A DNA stretch of 5,797 nt from Vibrio madracius (GTDB lineage: Bacteria > Pseudomonadota > Gammaproteobacteria > Enterobacterales > Vibrionaceae). This document shows positions 1 through 5,797 of this stretch, piece after piece. Numbering within the stretch: position 1 is the first letter of the stretch; every line of letters begins with the position of its first letter. A program made the position numbers and the translations under genes. The notes beneath the pieces are model-generated. The model was not told the origin of the DNA and did not search any database. It saw nothing but the letters and a program-made list of their open reading frames with translations. The stretch is from positions 1 through 5,797 of the forward strand of contig ASHK01000552.1 of the NCBI GenBank assembly GCA_000695745.1, in the 5' to 3' direction.

Positions 1-64
1 GTGAACGTAGGTAAGTAATCGAACTAAGGGCATTGCCTCAAAGGTTACAACTAAATAGTTAATG
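1..64 (+). other. tail of an upstream transcript, gene not identifiable
   Basis: This stretch precedes a plus-strand terminator, so it is probably the 3' end or 3' untranslated region of a gene outside the window. Reading from base 1, frame 1 gives V-N-V-G-K and then TAA at 16-18, which could be the last codons of a protein. The other two forward frames also stop within the first 12 bases. Too little is present to name a product, and no tRNA or rRNA end is recognisable. Confidence 0.25.
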
Positions 65-98
65 AAGTCCTCAGTGGAAACACTGGGGACTTTTTCTT
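65..98 (+). terminator. strong rho-independent terminator of the upstream gene
   Basis: An 11-bp stem (66-76 with 81-91, containing one T-G wobble) is closed by a GAAA tetraloop (77-80) and followed directly by TTTTCTT. The stem can extend by one A-T pair (65 with 92). The T tract is on the plus strand only, so it ends a rightward transcript entering from the left edge. It also implies that the DUF3622 gene needs its own promoter in 99-200. Confidence 0.88.
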
Positions 99-151
99 AT
101 AAAAACTCTGAGCGTCAGCGCTCGATTTGTGTTCTAATACCGCGCTGGCTT

Positions 152-186
152 AGGGATGGCCAGCATTACATTGCTGGAATATCCCT
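152..186 (+). promoter_or_regulatory. imperfect hairpin/palindrome in the leader of the DUF3622 gene
   Basis: AGGGAT (152-157) pairs with ATCCCT (181-186), and CCAGCA (160-165) pairs with TGCTGG (172-177). They are separated by a small internal loop (GG against AAT) and closed by a six-base loop. It lies 14 bases before the AGGA ribosome-binding site (200-203). It could be an RNA hairpin in the 5' untranslated region or a dyad operator in DNA; the sequence does not decide. No convincing -35/-10 pair was found in 99-151; TCTAAT at 133-138 is the best -10-like match but lacks a good -35. Confidence 0.35.
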
Positions 187-212
187 TAACAAAGTCTTTA
201 GGAACTACATAA

Positions 213-467
213 ATGTCTGAAAATAAAAAATTTACTATCCGTTTAACGGAAAAGCGTAACGGCTGGTCTGCAGAGATCATTCGTCAAGTAACGTCTCGCC
301 GCACGATTGTTTCAAAGCGTGAGATGGGTTTTGAGAGTCAAGAATTGGCTCAAGCTTGGGCGGATAAAGAGCTCGCTGGTTTCGTCGAGAACCAAGCAAA
401 GCGTAATGAGCGCAAAGCAGAAGCACGTGCAGCTAAAGCGGCGGCTGCAGTGACAAGCGAAGAATAA
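213..467 (+). CDS. small basic DUF3622-family protein
   Basis: This 84-residue protein of unknown function has the look of the DUF3622 family, a short family I associate with Vibrio and related marine gammaproteobacteria. Residues about 6-55 form the conserved part: a KFTIRL strand, then NGWSAEIIRQ, then a KREMGF segment followed by an amphipathic helix (ELAQAWADKEL). Residues about 58-80 are rich in Ala, Lys, Arg and Glu and look like an extended charged helix. There is no signal peptide or membrane segment, so it is probably cytoplasmic. The start is supported by AGGA at 200-203, nine bases before the ATG. It stands alone on its strand between an upstream terminator and a convergent gene, so it is probably monocistronic. 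The family assignment is from memory of the motif; the function is unknown, and a nucleic-acid-binding role would only be a guess from the basic charge. Confidence 0.85.
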   Translation: MSENKKFTIRLTEKRNGWSAEIIRQVTSRRTIVSKREMGFESQELAQAWADKELAGFVENQAKRNERKAEARAAKAAAAVTSEE

Positions 468-478
468 GAATTCGTATA

Positions 479-504
479 CCTAAGGCCATTGATTTGGCCT
501 TAGG
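479..504. terminator. stem-loop between convergent genes, probable bidirectional terminator
   Basis: A perfect 10-bp stem (CCTAAGGCCA, 479-488, with TGGCCTTAGG, 495-504) has a six-base loop. It sits 11 bases after the DUF3622 stop and 12 bases before the stop of the convergent DUF533 gene. Neither side has a good T tract (TGCGTTATG to the right, TATACGAATTC on the other strand), so intrinsic termination may be weak. The position still suggests a shared 3' end or transcript-stabilising hairpin. Confidence 0.55.
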
Positions 505-516
505 TGCGTTATGCCT

Positions 517-1195
517 TTATTGAGTGACCTGTGCATTCAATTGTGCAATCAATCCCTCTTCTAACCCTAACTGGTTTGCCAGTTCTTTCAAATACGCCTT
601 TTCCATAAAGTTTTGTTCGTCTGCTACTAACAGGCTCGCTAAATAGATCTCTGTACCATGCTCAGGTGAAACGGCTAGCTTAGCAATTTCTGCTGGATCC
701 AGCGGCTTGGCCATTTCAGCTTGAATTAGCTGATGAACAGATTGGTCTGCATTTAAGCTTGAGAGCGCTTGGTCGATTTTCGCCATTTCTTGCTCATCAA
801 TGTGACCATCAGCTTTGGCAGCGGCAATCATCGCTTTAAGTACCGATTCATCATGTTGATGAGTTTGAGTAAAGTTGCTTGGTGCTGATGACTTTGCAAC
901 TATCGACGCATCAGAGTGTCCTTTGTTGCTATAGTCGTTGTAGAGCTTATACGCCAGAGCACCAAGGCTGCTGCGCCGCCAACTCCCAATGCTTTTTTCC
1001 CCATTTTTTGGTTTTCTTAGAGCCCATCAGCATACCAAGGAGACCGCCACCGACCGCGCCTGCACCCAGTGCGCCTAGCGTTTTTTTATCACCAAAGGCA
1101 TGACTTAAACTGGATGAAGATTGGCTCGCTTTTTGAGTTGCTTGCTTTGCTATATCTGAGTTGAGAGCTTGGTTCAACAGTGCTTTCAAGTCCAT
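517..1195 (-). CDS. DUF533 / TerB-like protein (YebE family), broken by two single-base deletions
   Basis: The gene starts at ATG 1195-1193 behind an excellent AGGAG (1206-1202) and ends at TAA 519-517. Adding back two bases gives a 226-residue protein, close to E. coli YebE. Order: a Ser/Gln-rich amphipathic N-terminus (1-35), a Gly/Ala-rich hydrophobic segment containing GALGAGAVGGGLLGMLMG, a basic KKTKK patch, a second Gly/Ala-rich segment ending ALAYKLYNDY, a polar linker, then a helical TerB-like domain with AAAKADGHIDEQE, an acidic loop typical of the family. The Gly/Ala segments could be membrane-associated. As written, the frame is lost in the A run at 1004-1009 (A6 where A7 is needed: KK-W instead of KKMGKK) and again at 962-963 (GG where GGG is needed in ALGAL). 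The middle segment, in the third frame, encodes GKKALGVGGAAAL, as expected. YebE-like proteins have no firmly established function; tellurite resistance is only a domain-level association. No clear promoter was found upstream. Confidence 0.82.
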
Positions 1196-1264
1196 CTTGT
1201 TCTCCTAATACTTACCGATATAGTCATACTAAAAGAGAGAAGATGAACAGAATATGAAGATAAC

Positions 1265-1287
1265 AAAAAGGCCGCGTAGGCGGCCTT
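1265..1287 (-). terminator. rho-independent terminator of proS
   Basis: On the minus strand an 8-bp perfect GC-rich stem, AAGGCCGC with GCGGCCTT (plus coordinates 1268-1275 and 1280-1287, four-base loop 1276-1279), is followed by TTTTTG. It lies 85 bases after the proS stop and 59 bases before the DUF533 ribosome-binding site, so it separates proS from the next minus-strand gene. Confidence 0.85.
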
Positions 1288-1371
1288 AAAGGTTAGGGTA
1301 GTGACCATCATCAAGTCGTTGTTATTTGGTCAACAGCGCTTCGAAGATGTCACTCACGCGACAACGTATTG

Positions 1372-3086
1372 CTACGCTAGTTGTGAGGTAACGTGTGCAA
1401 CGATTTCGTCCATCGCAACCGCAGTCTTATCACCAGTGCGGCGGTTCTTATACTCGAAGTTACCTTCATCCATGCTACGGTCGCAATAACGATCGTATGT
1501 GGAATACCGATTAGCTCGATGTCAGAGAACATTACGCCTGGGCGTTCTTTACGGTCGTCGAATAGGACTTCGATGCCAGCAGCAGTCAGTTCAGCGTACA
1601 GTTTTTCAGCCGCTTCTTTAACACGCTCAGATTTGTGCATGTTCATAGGTACAATCGCTACTTGGAATGGCGCAATTGCATCTGGCCAAATAATGCCGTA
1701 TTTATCGTTGTTCTGTTCAATTGCAGCAGCGACAACACGAGACACACCGATACCGTAACAACCCATCTCTAAAATGGTGTTTTTACCGTCTGGACCAAGT
1801 ACGCCACAGTTCATCTTCTCAGAGTAGTTTTTGCCAAGCTGGAAGATATGACCCACTTCGATACCGCGCTTAAGTTGAAGCGTACCTTGACCGCATGGGC
1901 TAGGATCACCTTCAACAACGTTACGCAAATCTTCGACTTTTCCTAGCTCAACATCGCGGCCCCAGTTGATGCCAAAGTAGTGTTTGTCATCAATGTTAGC
2001 ACCTGCTCCAAAGTCGCTCATCACTGCAACAGAGCGATCAACGATGAATGGCAGTTCAAGGCCAACCGGACCAAGAGAACCTGGGCCTGCTCCGATAGCT
2101 GCGCGAATCTCTTCTTCTGTCGCCATTTCTAACGGTGAAGCGATTTCAGCCAGTTTCTCTGCTTTGATCTCGTTAAGTTCGTGGTCACCACGAATGATTA
2201 ATCCAACAAGTGGAGCATCGATCTCTTCAGAGGCTTTTACAAACAGAGTTTTGACGGTCTTTTCGATAGGGAGATCGAACTGCTCGACAAGCTCTGCGAT
2301 AGTTTTAGCATTTGGTGTATCAACCAATGTCATCTCTTGAGTCGGTGCTGCTAGCTCCATTGCTGGTGCAATTGCTTCCGCTTTTTCGATGTTAGCTGCG
2401 TAATCAGACTCAGAAGAGAAGGCGATGAGATCTTCACCGCTTTCCGCTAATACGTGGAACTCGTGTGAACCGTTACCACCGATAGCACCGGTATCCGCTA
2501 ATACTGGACGATAATCTAGACCCATGCGATCAAAGGCTTTGCAATAAGCGTCGTGCATCGCTTGGTAAGATTTCTCTAGACCGTCTTTGTCCATATCGAA
2601 GCTGTACGCATCCATCATCGAGAATTCACGTGCGCGCATCACACCAAAACGAGGGCGGCGTTCATCACGGAACTTAGTTTGAATCTGATAAAGGTTCAGT
2701 GGAAGCTGTTTATAAGAGCTTACTTCATTGCGAACAAGGCTAGTGATAACTTCTTCAGCCGTAGGGCTAAGAACAAACGGACGCGTGTGGCGATCAGTGA
2801 AGCGAAGTAGTTCCGCACCCATCTTTTCAGATCGACCTGTTTCTTCCCATAGTTCAAACGGCTGCACTACGGGCATCAAAGTCTCAACTGCACCTGCATT
2901 ATCGATCTCTTGGCGAACGATGTTTTCGACTTTACGCAGAACACGTAGACCCGTAGGTAGCCAAGTATATAAACCTGAAGCTAGTTTACGAATCATACCT
3001 GCACGCAGCATAAGCTGGTGACTTACAACTTCTGCGTCGTTTGGTGTCTCCTTCAGAGTAGAAAGAAGATAGTTACTGGTACGCAT
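1372..3086 (-). CDS. proS: prolyl-tRNA synthetase, frameshifted near the C-terminus
   Basis: ProRS charges tRNA-Pro with proline in the cytoplasm (class II synthetase, bacterial type with editing insertion). The opening [14 protein letters not shown] is typical. Motif 1 lies around 60-80, motif 2 around 135-165 ([19 protein letters not shown]), the INS editing domain around 224-407 and motif 3 around 438-458 ([17 protein letters not shown]). The C-terminal anticodon-binding domain runs from about 470. K279 and H369 in the editing domain and C443 in the active site match residues known from E. coli ProRS. The frame is lost at codon 535: GIPHTIVI should be followed by [20 protein letters not shown], but one G of GGC (about 1484) is missing. 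Adding it back restores the tail to SQLA and TAG at 1374-1372, for 571 residues, the usual Vibrio length. Unrepaired, the frame ends at TAG 1379-1377 with a nonsense tail. It lies downstream of trmO on the same strand, the order also found in E. coli. Confidence 0.97.
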
Positions 3087-3108
3087 TTATGGGTATCCGT
3101 TCATTATG

Positions 3109-3137
3109 TTAATAGAGAATTTGGGCAGAAGGCCCAA
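3109..3137 (-). promoter_or_regulatory. weak candidate promoter for proS
   Basis: On the minus strand TTGGGC (3137-3132) and TATTAA (3114-3109) are 17 bases apart, 22 bases upstream of the proS ATG. The -35 matches consensus at only three positions. It overlaps the trmO-proS stem-loop, so both readings cannot be assumed at once. proS may instead be read through from trmO. Confidence 0.22.
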
Positions 3138-3139
3138 AT
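3119..3139 (-). terminator. stem-loop between trmO and proS, possible weak terminator
   Basis: An 8-bp perfect stem (ATTTGGGC, 3119-3126, with GCCCAAAT, 3132-3139) has a five-base loop. On the minus strand it is followed by TCTCTATT, a poor T tract. It may partially end trmO transcripts or act as an RNA-stabilising or processing hairpin between two co-transcribed genes. Confidence 0.45.
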
Positions 3140-3176
3140 CGAGTTTAGCCGCTTATGATATCAGCCAATTCACTTT

Positions 3177-3868
3177 CTACAAAGAGTCAATAGAAGTTAC
3201 CAAGGCTTGTTGTTCGATTATTTTGAATTTTACGTTCCAATCGAAGAGCCTGACTCCGTATTCCTTATTATCAATTTTGCTTTTTTTGTAGGCTGGACGC
3301 GGATCTTGAGCAAGCACTTCCTTGATAACTTGCATTTTATCGGCGTCTTCTTTGGTTATGACCTGTAACGCTAGGTCTGAAAACGCAACGTCGATCGATT
3401 CAGGCTCTGACTCGGCATAGCCTCCAACGGCCTTGTTGATTGAATCTGAATAGGGAATATACGGTTTGATATCGACGATCGGTGTGCCATCGACGAGGTC
3501 AATACTGCCTACATCAATAAGAATTTGAGACCCTTGCTGGCGTATACCTTTTAACTCTACAGCAGACATACCAATACCGTTGGGACGAAATGTAGCGCGG
3601 CTGGCTAACACGCCAACGCGCTCGTTGCCACCCAAGCGAGGCGGTCTCACTGTAGGTTTCCAGCCTGCCGCTAGGTTTTGATCAAAGAGAAACAGTAACC
3701 AAAGGTGGGAGAACTGTTCTAGACCACGAACAGCCTCTAAACAGTTAATTTCACCTTGCAATGCAATCGTGGCTGTGGCGCTTGGCACTAATCGAGGTTG
3801 TCTTGGGACGGCGAATTTCTCTTTATAGGGAGAATGAATGATGCAATTGGCTCCAATGAGTACGTCAC
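3177..3868 (-). CDS. trmO: tRNA (t6A37) N6-methyltransferase TrmO, frameshifted near the N-terminus
   Basis: TrmO (formerly YaeB/TsaA/VirR family) uses S-adenosylmethionine to methylate N6-threonylcarbamoyladenosine at position 37 of certain tRNAs. The repaired protein has 230 residues (E. coli: 235). An N-terminal block SPYKEKFAVPRQPRL (13-27) is followed by AVRGLEQFSHLWLLFLFDQN, RPPRLGGNERVGVLASRATF and RPNGIGMS, then LVDGTPIVDIKPYIPYSDS. The C-terminal part has EVLAQDPRPAYKK and YGVRLFDWNVKF. The chosen start is GTG 3868-3866, with AGGA eight bases upstream. It reads MTYSLEPI and then loses the frame at about 3844, where ATTGC stands for an expected ATTGGC (Gly-9). The frame holding the rest of the protein has no ATG/GTG before the conserved SPYKEKF block and runs back to TAG at 3881-3879. 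A GTG at 3788 opens an uninterrupted frame but would remove the conserved N-terminal block. proS follows 90 bases downstream on the same strand. rcsF, its upstream neighbour in E. coli, is absent here. Confidence 0.92.
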
Positions 3869-3901
3869 GAATTGAGTCCTAGTTCACATAAATCACAATC
3901 C

Positions 3902-3930
3902 ATCATTTCAGAAGCAGAGCGTCTTTTCAA
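3902..3930 (-). promoter_or_regulatory. candidate sigma-70 promoter of trmO
   Basis: On the minus strand TTGAAA (3930-3925, five of six consensus positions) and AATGAT (3907-3902, four of six) are exactly 17 bases apart. Transcription would start near 3895, giving a leader of about 27 bases before the GTG start. It is read by eye only, but the spacing and position fit. Confidence 0.42.
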
Positions 3931-3990
3931 TCGCCAATTAGTAGGGCTCTTTTACTCGTAATCGGTTGTCGATATTACAAAAAGGTGAAT

Positions 3991-4059
3991 ATGTCACGAG
4001 ACTGTTATTTTTTGTTTTATATTTTTGTCATTATAAGTTGTTGTGTTTTTGCTATTTAG
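3991..4059 (+). CDS. possible 22-residue hydrophobic small protein
   Basis: ATG 3991 to TAG 4057-4059 encodes a peptide beginning MSRDC followed by an uninterrupted hydrophobic stretch rich in Phe, Ile, Val and Cys, like a single membrane-spanning helix. AAAAAGG ends five bases before the ATG, a fair ribosome-binding site. Against it: T-rich DNA encodes hydrophobic residues by chance in one frame, and I recognise no family. Treat as a candidate only. Confidence 0.22.
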   Translation: MSRDCYFLFYIFVIISCCVFAI

Positions 4060-4062
4060 CTG

Positions 4063-4095
4063 GTTACTAATTGTACAAAAGTTACAATTAGCAAC
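4063..4095. promoter_or_regulatory. 33-bp inverted repeat, candidate operator upstream of abgT
   Basis: GTTACTAATTGTA (4063-4075) and TACAATTAGCAAC (4083-4095) are inverted copies, matching at 12 of 13 positions across a seven-base spacer. The inner core ATTGT-N9-ACAAT resembles the dyads bound by LysR-type regulators. It overlaps the -35 region of the candidate abgT promoter, consistent with transcriptional control. E. coli abgT is linked to the LysR-type regulator AbgR, but no such gene is visible here. Confidence 0.5.
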
Positions 4096-4111
4096 ATTTT
4101 TGGCTTTTAAT
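4082..4111 (+). promoter_or_regulatory. candidate abgT promoter
   Basis: TTACAA (4082-4087) and TTTAAT (4106-4111, five of six consensus positions) are 18 bases apart. The -35 is weak, as expected for a promoter needing an activator. It overlaps the inverted repeat at 4063-4095 and would give a leader of about 95 bases. Confidence 0.33.
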
Positions 4112-4143
4112 GTTAGATTCCCTCACGTAACCTGCGGCTGTTT

Positions 4144-4181
4144 TTTACAAAGTTGTCAGGAATTGGCATCGGCTTTGTAAA
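4144..4181. repeat. 9-bp perfect inverted repeat in the abgT leader
   Basis: TTTACAAAG (4144-4152) and CTTTGTAAA (4173-4181) are perfect inverted copies separated by 20 bases, ending 22 bases before the Shine-Dalgarno sequence. It could be a second regulator site, or a large-loop hairpin in the leader RNA. The low GC content of the arms makes a stable RNA hairpin less likely than a DNA site. Confidence 0.4.
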
Positions 4182-4202
4182 GATCGCTAGGACAAATAAA
4201 AA

Positions 4203-4208
4203 AGGAGG
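4203..4208 (+). promoter_or_regulatory. consensus Shine-Dalgarno site of abgT
   Basis: AGGAGG lies six bases before the ATG at 4215 and is part of AAAAAAGGAGGGG, a full match to the anti-Shine-Dalgarno sequence. It fixes the start codon and suggests efficient translation. Confidence 0.9.
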
Positions 4209-4214
4209 GGACAG

Positions 4215-5797
4215 ATGAGTTCATCTGCCACAATGAAACACAACAAGCCAAAAAAGCCTCTATTTACCCGTTTTCTTGACGCGGTAGAATACTTGGGGAA
4301 CCTATTACCCCACCCAATCACACTGTTTGCGATTTTCTGTGTTGCTATTTTAGTGATGTCAGGTATTGCCGGTTACTTTGATGTGGCCGTTGCAGATCCA
4401 CGCCCAGAGGGCGCTGCAGGTCGTGCAGCAGACGGTATGATTAAAGTAGTGAGCCTATTGAACGCTGAAGGCTTACAACTCATCGTGACAAACTTAGTGA
4501 AAAACTTCACAGGTTTTGCGCCACTAGGTACCGTTCTGGTTGCGATGCTAGGTGTCGCTATCGCAGAGCACTCGGGCATGCTATCGGCTGCAATGCGTGG
4601 CCTTGTTATGGGCGCGTCTCAGCGCATGGTAACGGTAACCGTTGTATTTGCTGGTATTATTTCTAACACGGCTTCAGAGCTGGGTTACGTCGTACTTATC
4701 CCGTTAGCAGCAATGCTATTCCATTCTTTAGGACGTCACCCTCTAGCTGGTCTGGCAGCAGCGTTTGCTGGTGTTTCTGGTGGTTATTCAGCAAACTTAT
4801 TGATTGGTACGGTTGACCCACTGCTTTCAGGCATTACTGAAACAGCAGCACAGATGATTGATCCAAACTACACCGTTGGCCCTGAGGTTAACTGGTACTT
4901 CATGTTTGTATCGACATTCTTTATTGCCATTACGGGTGCTTTCGTTACTGAGAAAATCGTTGAACCTAAGCTTGGAAAGTACAACGAGGAAGAGGCAGCA
5001 GAAGATCTATCCAATGACACCATGGGTCGCTGACTGCGGTAGAAAAGAAAGGTCTAAAAATGGCGGGTATTGCGGTACTTGTTGTTAGTGCGATCATTGC
5101 TTCTACCGTTGTCCCAGAGAACGGCGTTCTACGTACTGCGGATGGTCAGATTGCAGGTTCCCCATTCTTAAAGAGTATCGTTGCATTTATCTTTGTCTTC
5201 TTCGCAATCCCTGGTTTTGTCTACGGCAAAGTGACGGGATCAATGACGAACGATCGTGACGTTATTGATGCGATGGCGAAGTCAATGTCTTCAATGGGTA
5301 TGTACATTGTGTTGGTCTTCTTTGCCGCTCAATTTGTTGCGTTTTTTAAGTGGACTAACTTTGGACAAGTATTTGCAGTTGCAGGTGCAGATTTCTTACA
5401 GACTATCGGTCTAACAGGACCTGCTCTGTTCTTTGCATTTATCCTGATGTGTGGCTTTATCAACTTGATGATCGGCTCAGCATCAGCACAGTGGGCGGTC
5501 ACAGCGCCTATCTTTGTACCAATGCTGATGTTAGTCGGTTACGCTCCTGAGACTATTCAGGCTGCTTATCGTATCGGTGATTCAACCACCAACATCATCA
5601 CACCGATGATGAGCTATTTCGGTCTTATTTTGGCAGTCGCAACACGCTACATGAAGAACCTAGGGATTGGTACGCTGATCGCCACTATGTTGCCGTACTC
5701 GATCTGTTTCTTGGTAGGCTGGAGTTTGCTGTTCTACATTTGGGTATTCCTACTAGGACTACCAGTTGGTCCAGGCGCAGCAACGTTCTATACGCCT
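4215..5797 (+). CDS. abgT: AbgT-family transporter, frameshifted mid-gene, 3' end cut by window edge
   Basis: AbgT-family proteins are inner-membrane carriers. E. coli AbgT imports p-aminobenzoyl-glutamate, a folate breakdown product, while MtrF and YdaH were reported to export sulfonamides. The substrate here cannot be read from sequence. Repaired, 528 codons are present (E. coli AbgT has 508), ending in GLPVGPGAATFYTP, close to the family C-terminus. The first half holds HPITLFAIF, FTGFAPLG, ELGYVVLIPLAAM and SANLLIGTVDPLLSGI (Asp-201). The second half holds SAQWAVTAPIFVPM and YRIGDSTTNIITPMMS. S424, W427, P445, R453, D456 and P464 match the spacing of functional residues I recall in MtrF. 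The frame is lost after MGR: TGA at 5031-5033 ends the first part at 272 residues, in an acidic linker between the halves. One missing base near 5027-5028 (ATGGGT-CGCTG) would rejoin it to LTAVEKKGLK. An in-frame ATG at 5060 with AAAGG upstream leaves a true split gene as a less likely alternative. Confidence 0.93.

Larger units (their letters stand above)
3869..4214. other. 346-bp AT-rich divergent intergenic region between trmO and abgT
   Basis: The region serves two divergent genes and holds no long ORF. The left third carries the candidate trmO promoter. The middle (about 3991-4060) is very T-rich on the plus strand and contains a 22-codon hydrophobic ORF. The right part carries a 33-bp inverted repeat, a candidate abgT promoter, a second inverted repeat and a consensus ribosome-binding site. 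No gene for a divergent LysR-type regulator like E. coli abgR is present within it. Confidence 0.8.

Noticed and set aside
879..1103. Plus-strand reading frame across the DUF533 gene
   Set aside because: It is antisense to a gene with a consensus ribosome-binding site and a recognisable domain; the translation is proline/serine-rich noise.
1393..1758. Long plus-strand reading frames inside proS (also at 1984-2340 and 2728-3021)
   Set aside because: They are antisense to strongly conserved synthetase motifs, have no family resemblance, and arise from codon bias of the minus-strand gene.
3106..3291. Plus-strand frame over the trmO-proS gap and trmO 3' end
   Set aside because: It overlaps conserved C-terminal trmO codons in antisense and lacks a ribosome-binding site.
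3985..3997. GTGA-ATATG-TCAC as a possible CRP site
   Set aside because: The half-sites are five bases apart instead of six and the outer T and A are missing. A lost base could explain the spacing, but that cannot be assumed.
4063..4095. Inverted repeat as a TyrR box
   Set aside because: A TyrR box is TGTAAA-N6-TTTACA. The core here is TGTA-N7-TACA, so the spacing and inner bases do not fit.
4373..4579. Minus-strand reading frame inside abgT
   Set aside because: It is antisense to the conserved transporter sequence and has no ribosome-binding site or family match.
4858..5088. Plus-strand frame crossing the abgT break
   Set aside because: It is an alternative frame of the transporter. Only the other frames encode the family motifs on either side of 5030.
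1..5797. Mobile element, CRISPR array, phage or defence system
   Set aside because: No transposase, integrase, regularly spaced repeats, terminal inverted repeats or defence domains were seen. The genes are mostly core housekeeping.

Overview
The window looks like a chromosomal segment from a Vibrio or close relative (Vibrionaceae). The ProS, TrmO and YebE-like (DUF533) proteins are of gammaproteobacterial type, a DUF3622 gene (a small family I associate with Vibrio and relatives) is present, and proS lies directly downstream of trmO. This is inferred from remembered protein families, not from a search. I see no mobile element, CRISPR array, rRNA, tRNA or phage gene.

Layout: (a) 1-212: the tail of an upstream transcript with a strong rho-independent terminator (65-98), then a leader with an imperfect hairpin before a small DUF3622 gene (213-467, +). 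(b) 479-504: a perfect stem-loop between the DUF3622 gene and the convergent DUF533/TerB-like gene (517-1195, -). (c) 1265-1287: a terminator for proS (1372-3086, -), the prolyl-tRNA synthetase. (d) 3119-3139: a stem-loop between proS and trmO (3177-3868, -), the tRNA t6A37 N6-methyltransferase. (e) 3869-4214: an AT-rich divergent intergenic region with candidate promoters, a near-perfect 33-bp inverted repeat, a second inverted repeat close to the start codon, and a 22-codon hydrophobic ORF. (f) 4215-5797, +: an AbgT-family transporter that runs to the window edge and is almost complete.

proS and trmO both act on translation (tRNA charging and tRNA modification at position 37) and are probably co-transcribed at least in part. 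The transporter is divergent from them with its own regulatory region. The DUF3622 and DUF533 proteins have no assigned function.

The most striking feature is that four of the five long genes are broken by single-base deletions: two in DUF533 and one each in proS, trmO and abgT. In every case adding one base back rejoins recognisable family sequence, and for proS it gives the usual length. All five are losses, four clearly within short runs of one base, and one hits an essential gene. The simplest explanation is indel error in the assembly rather than real gene decay. I found no convincing undescribed system; the most biologically interesting candidates are the abgT upstream region and its inverted repeats.
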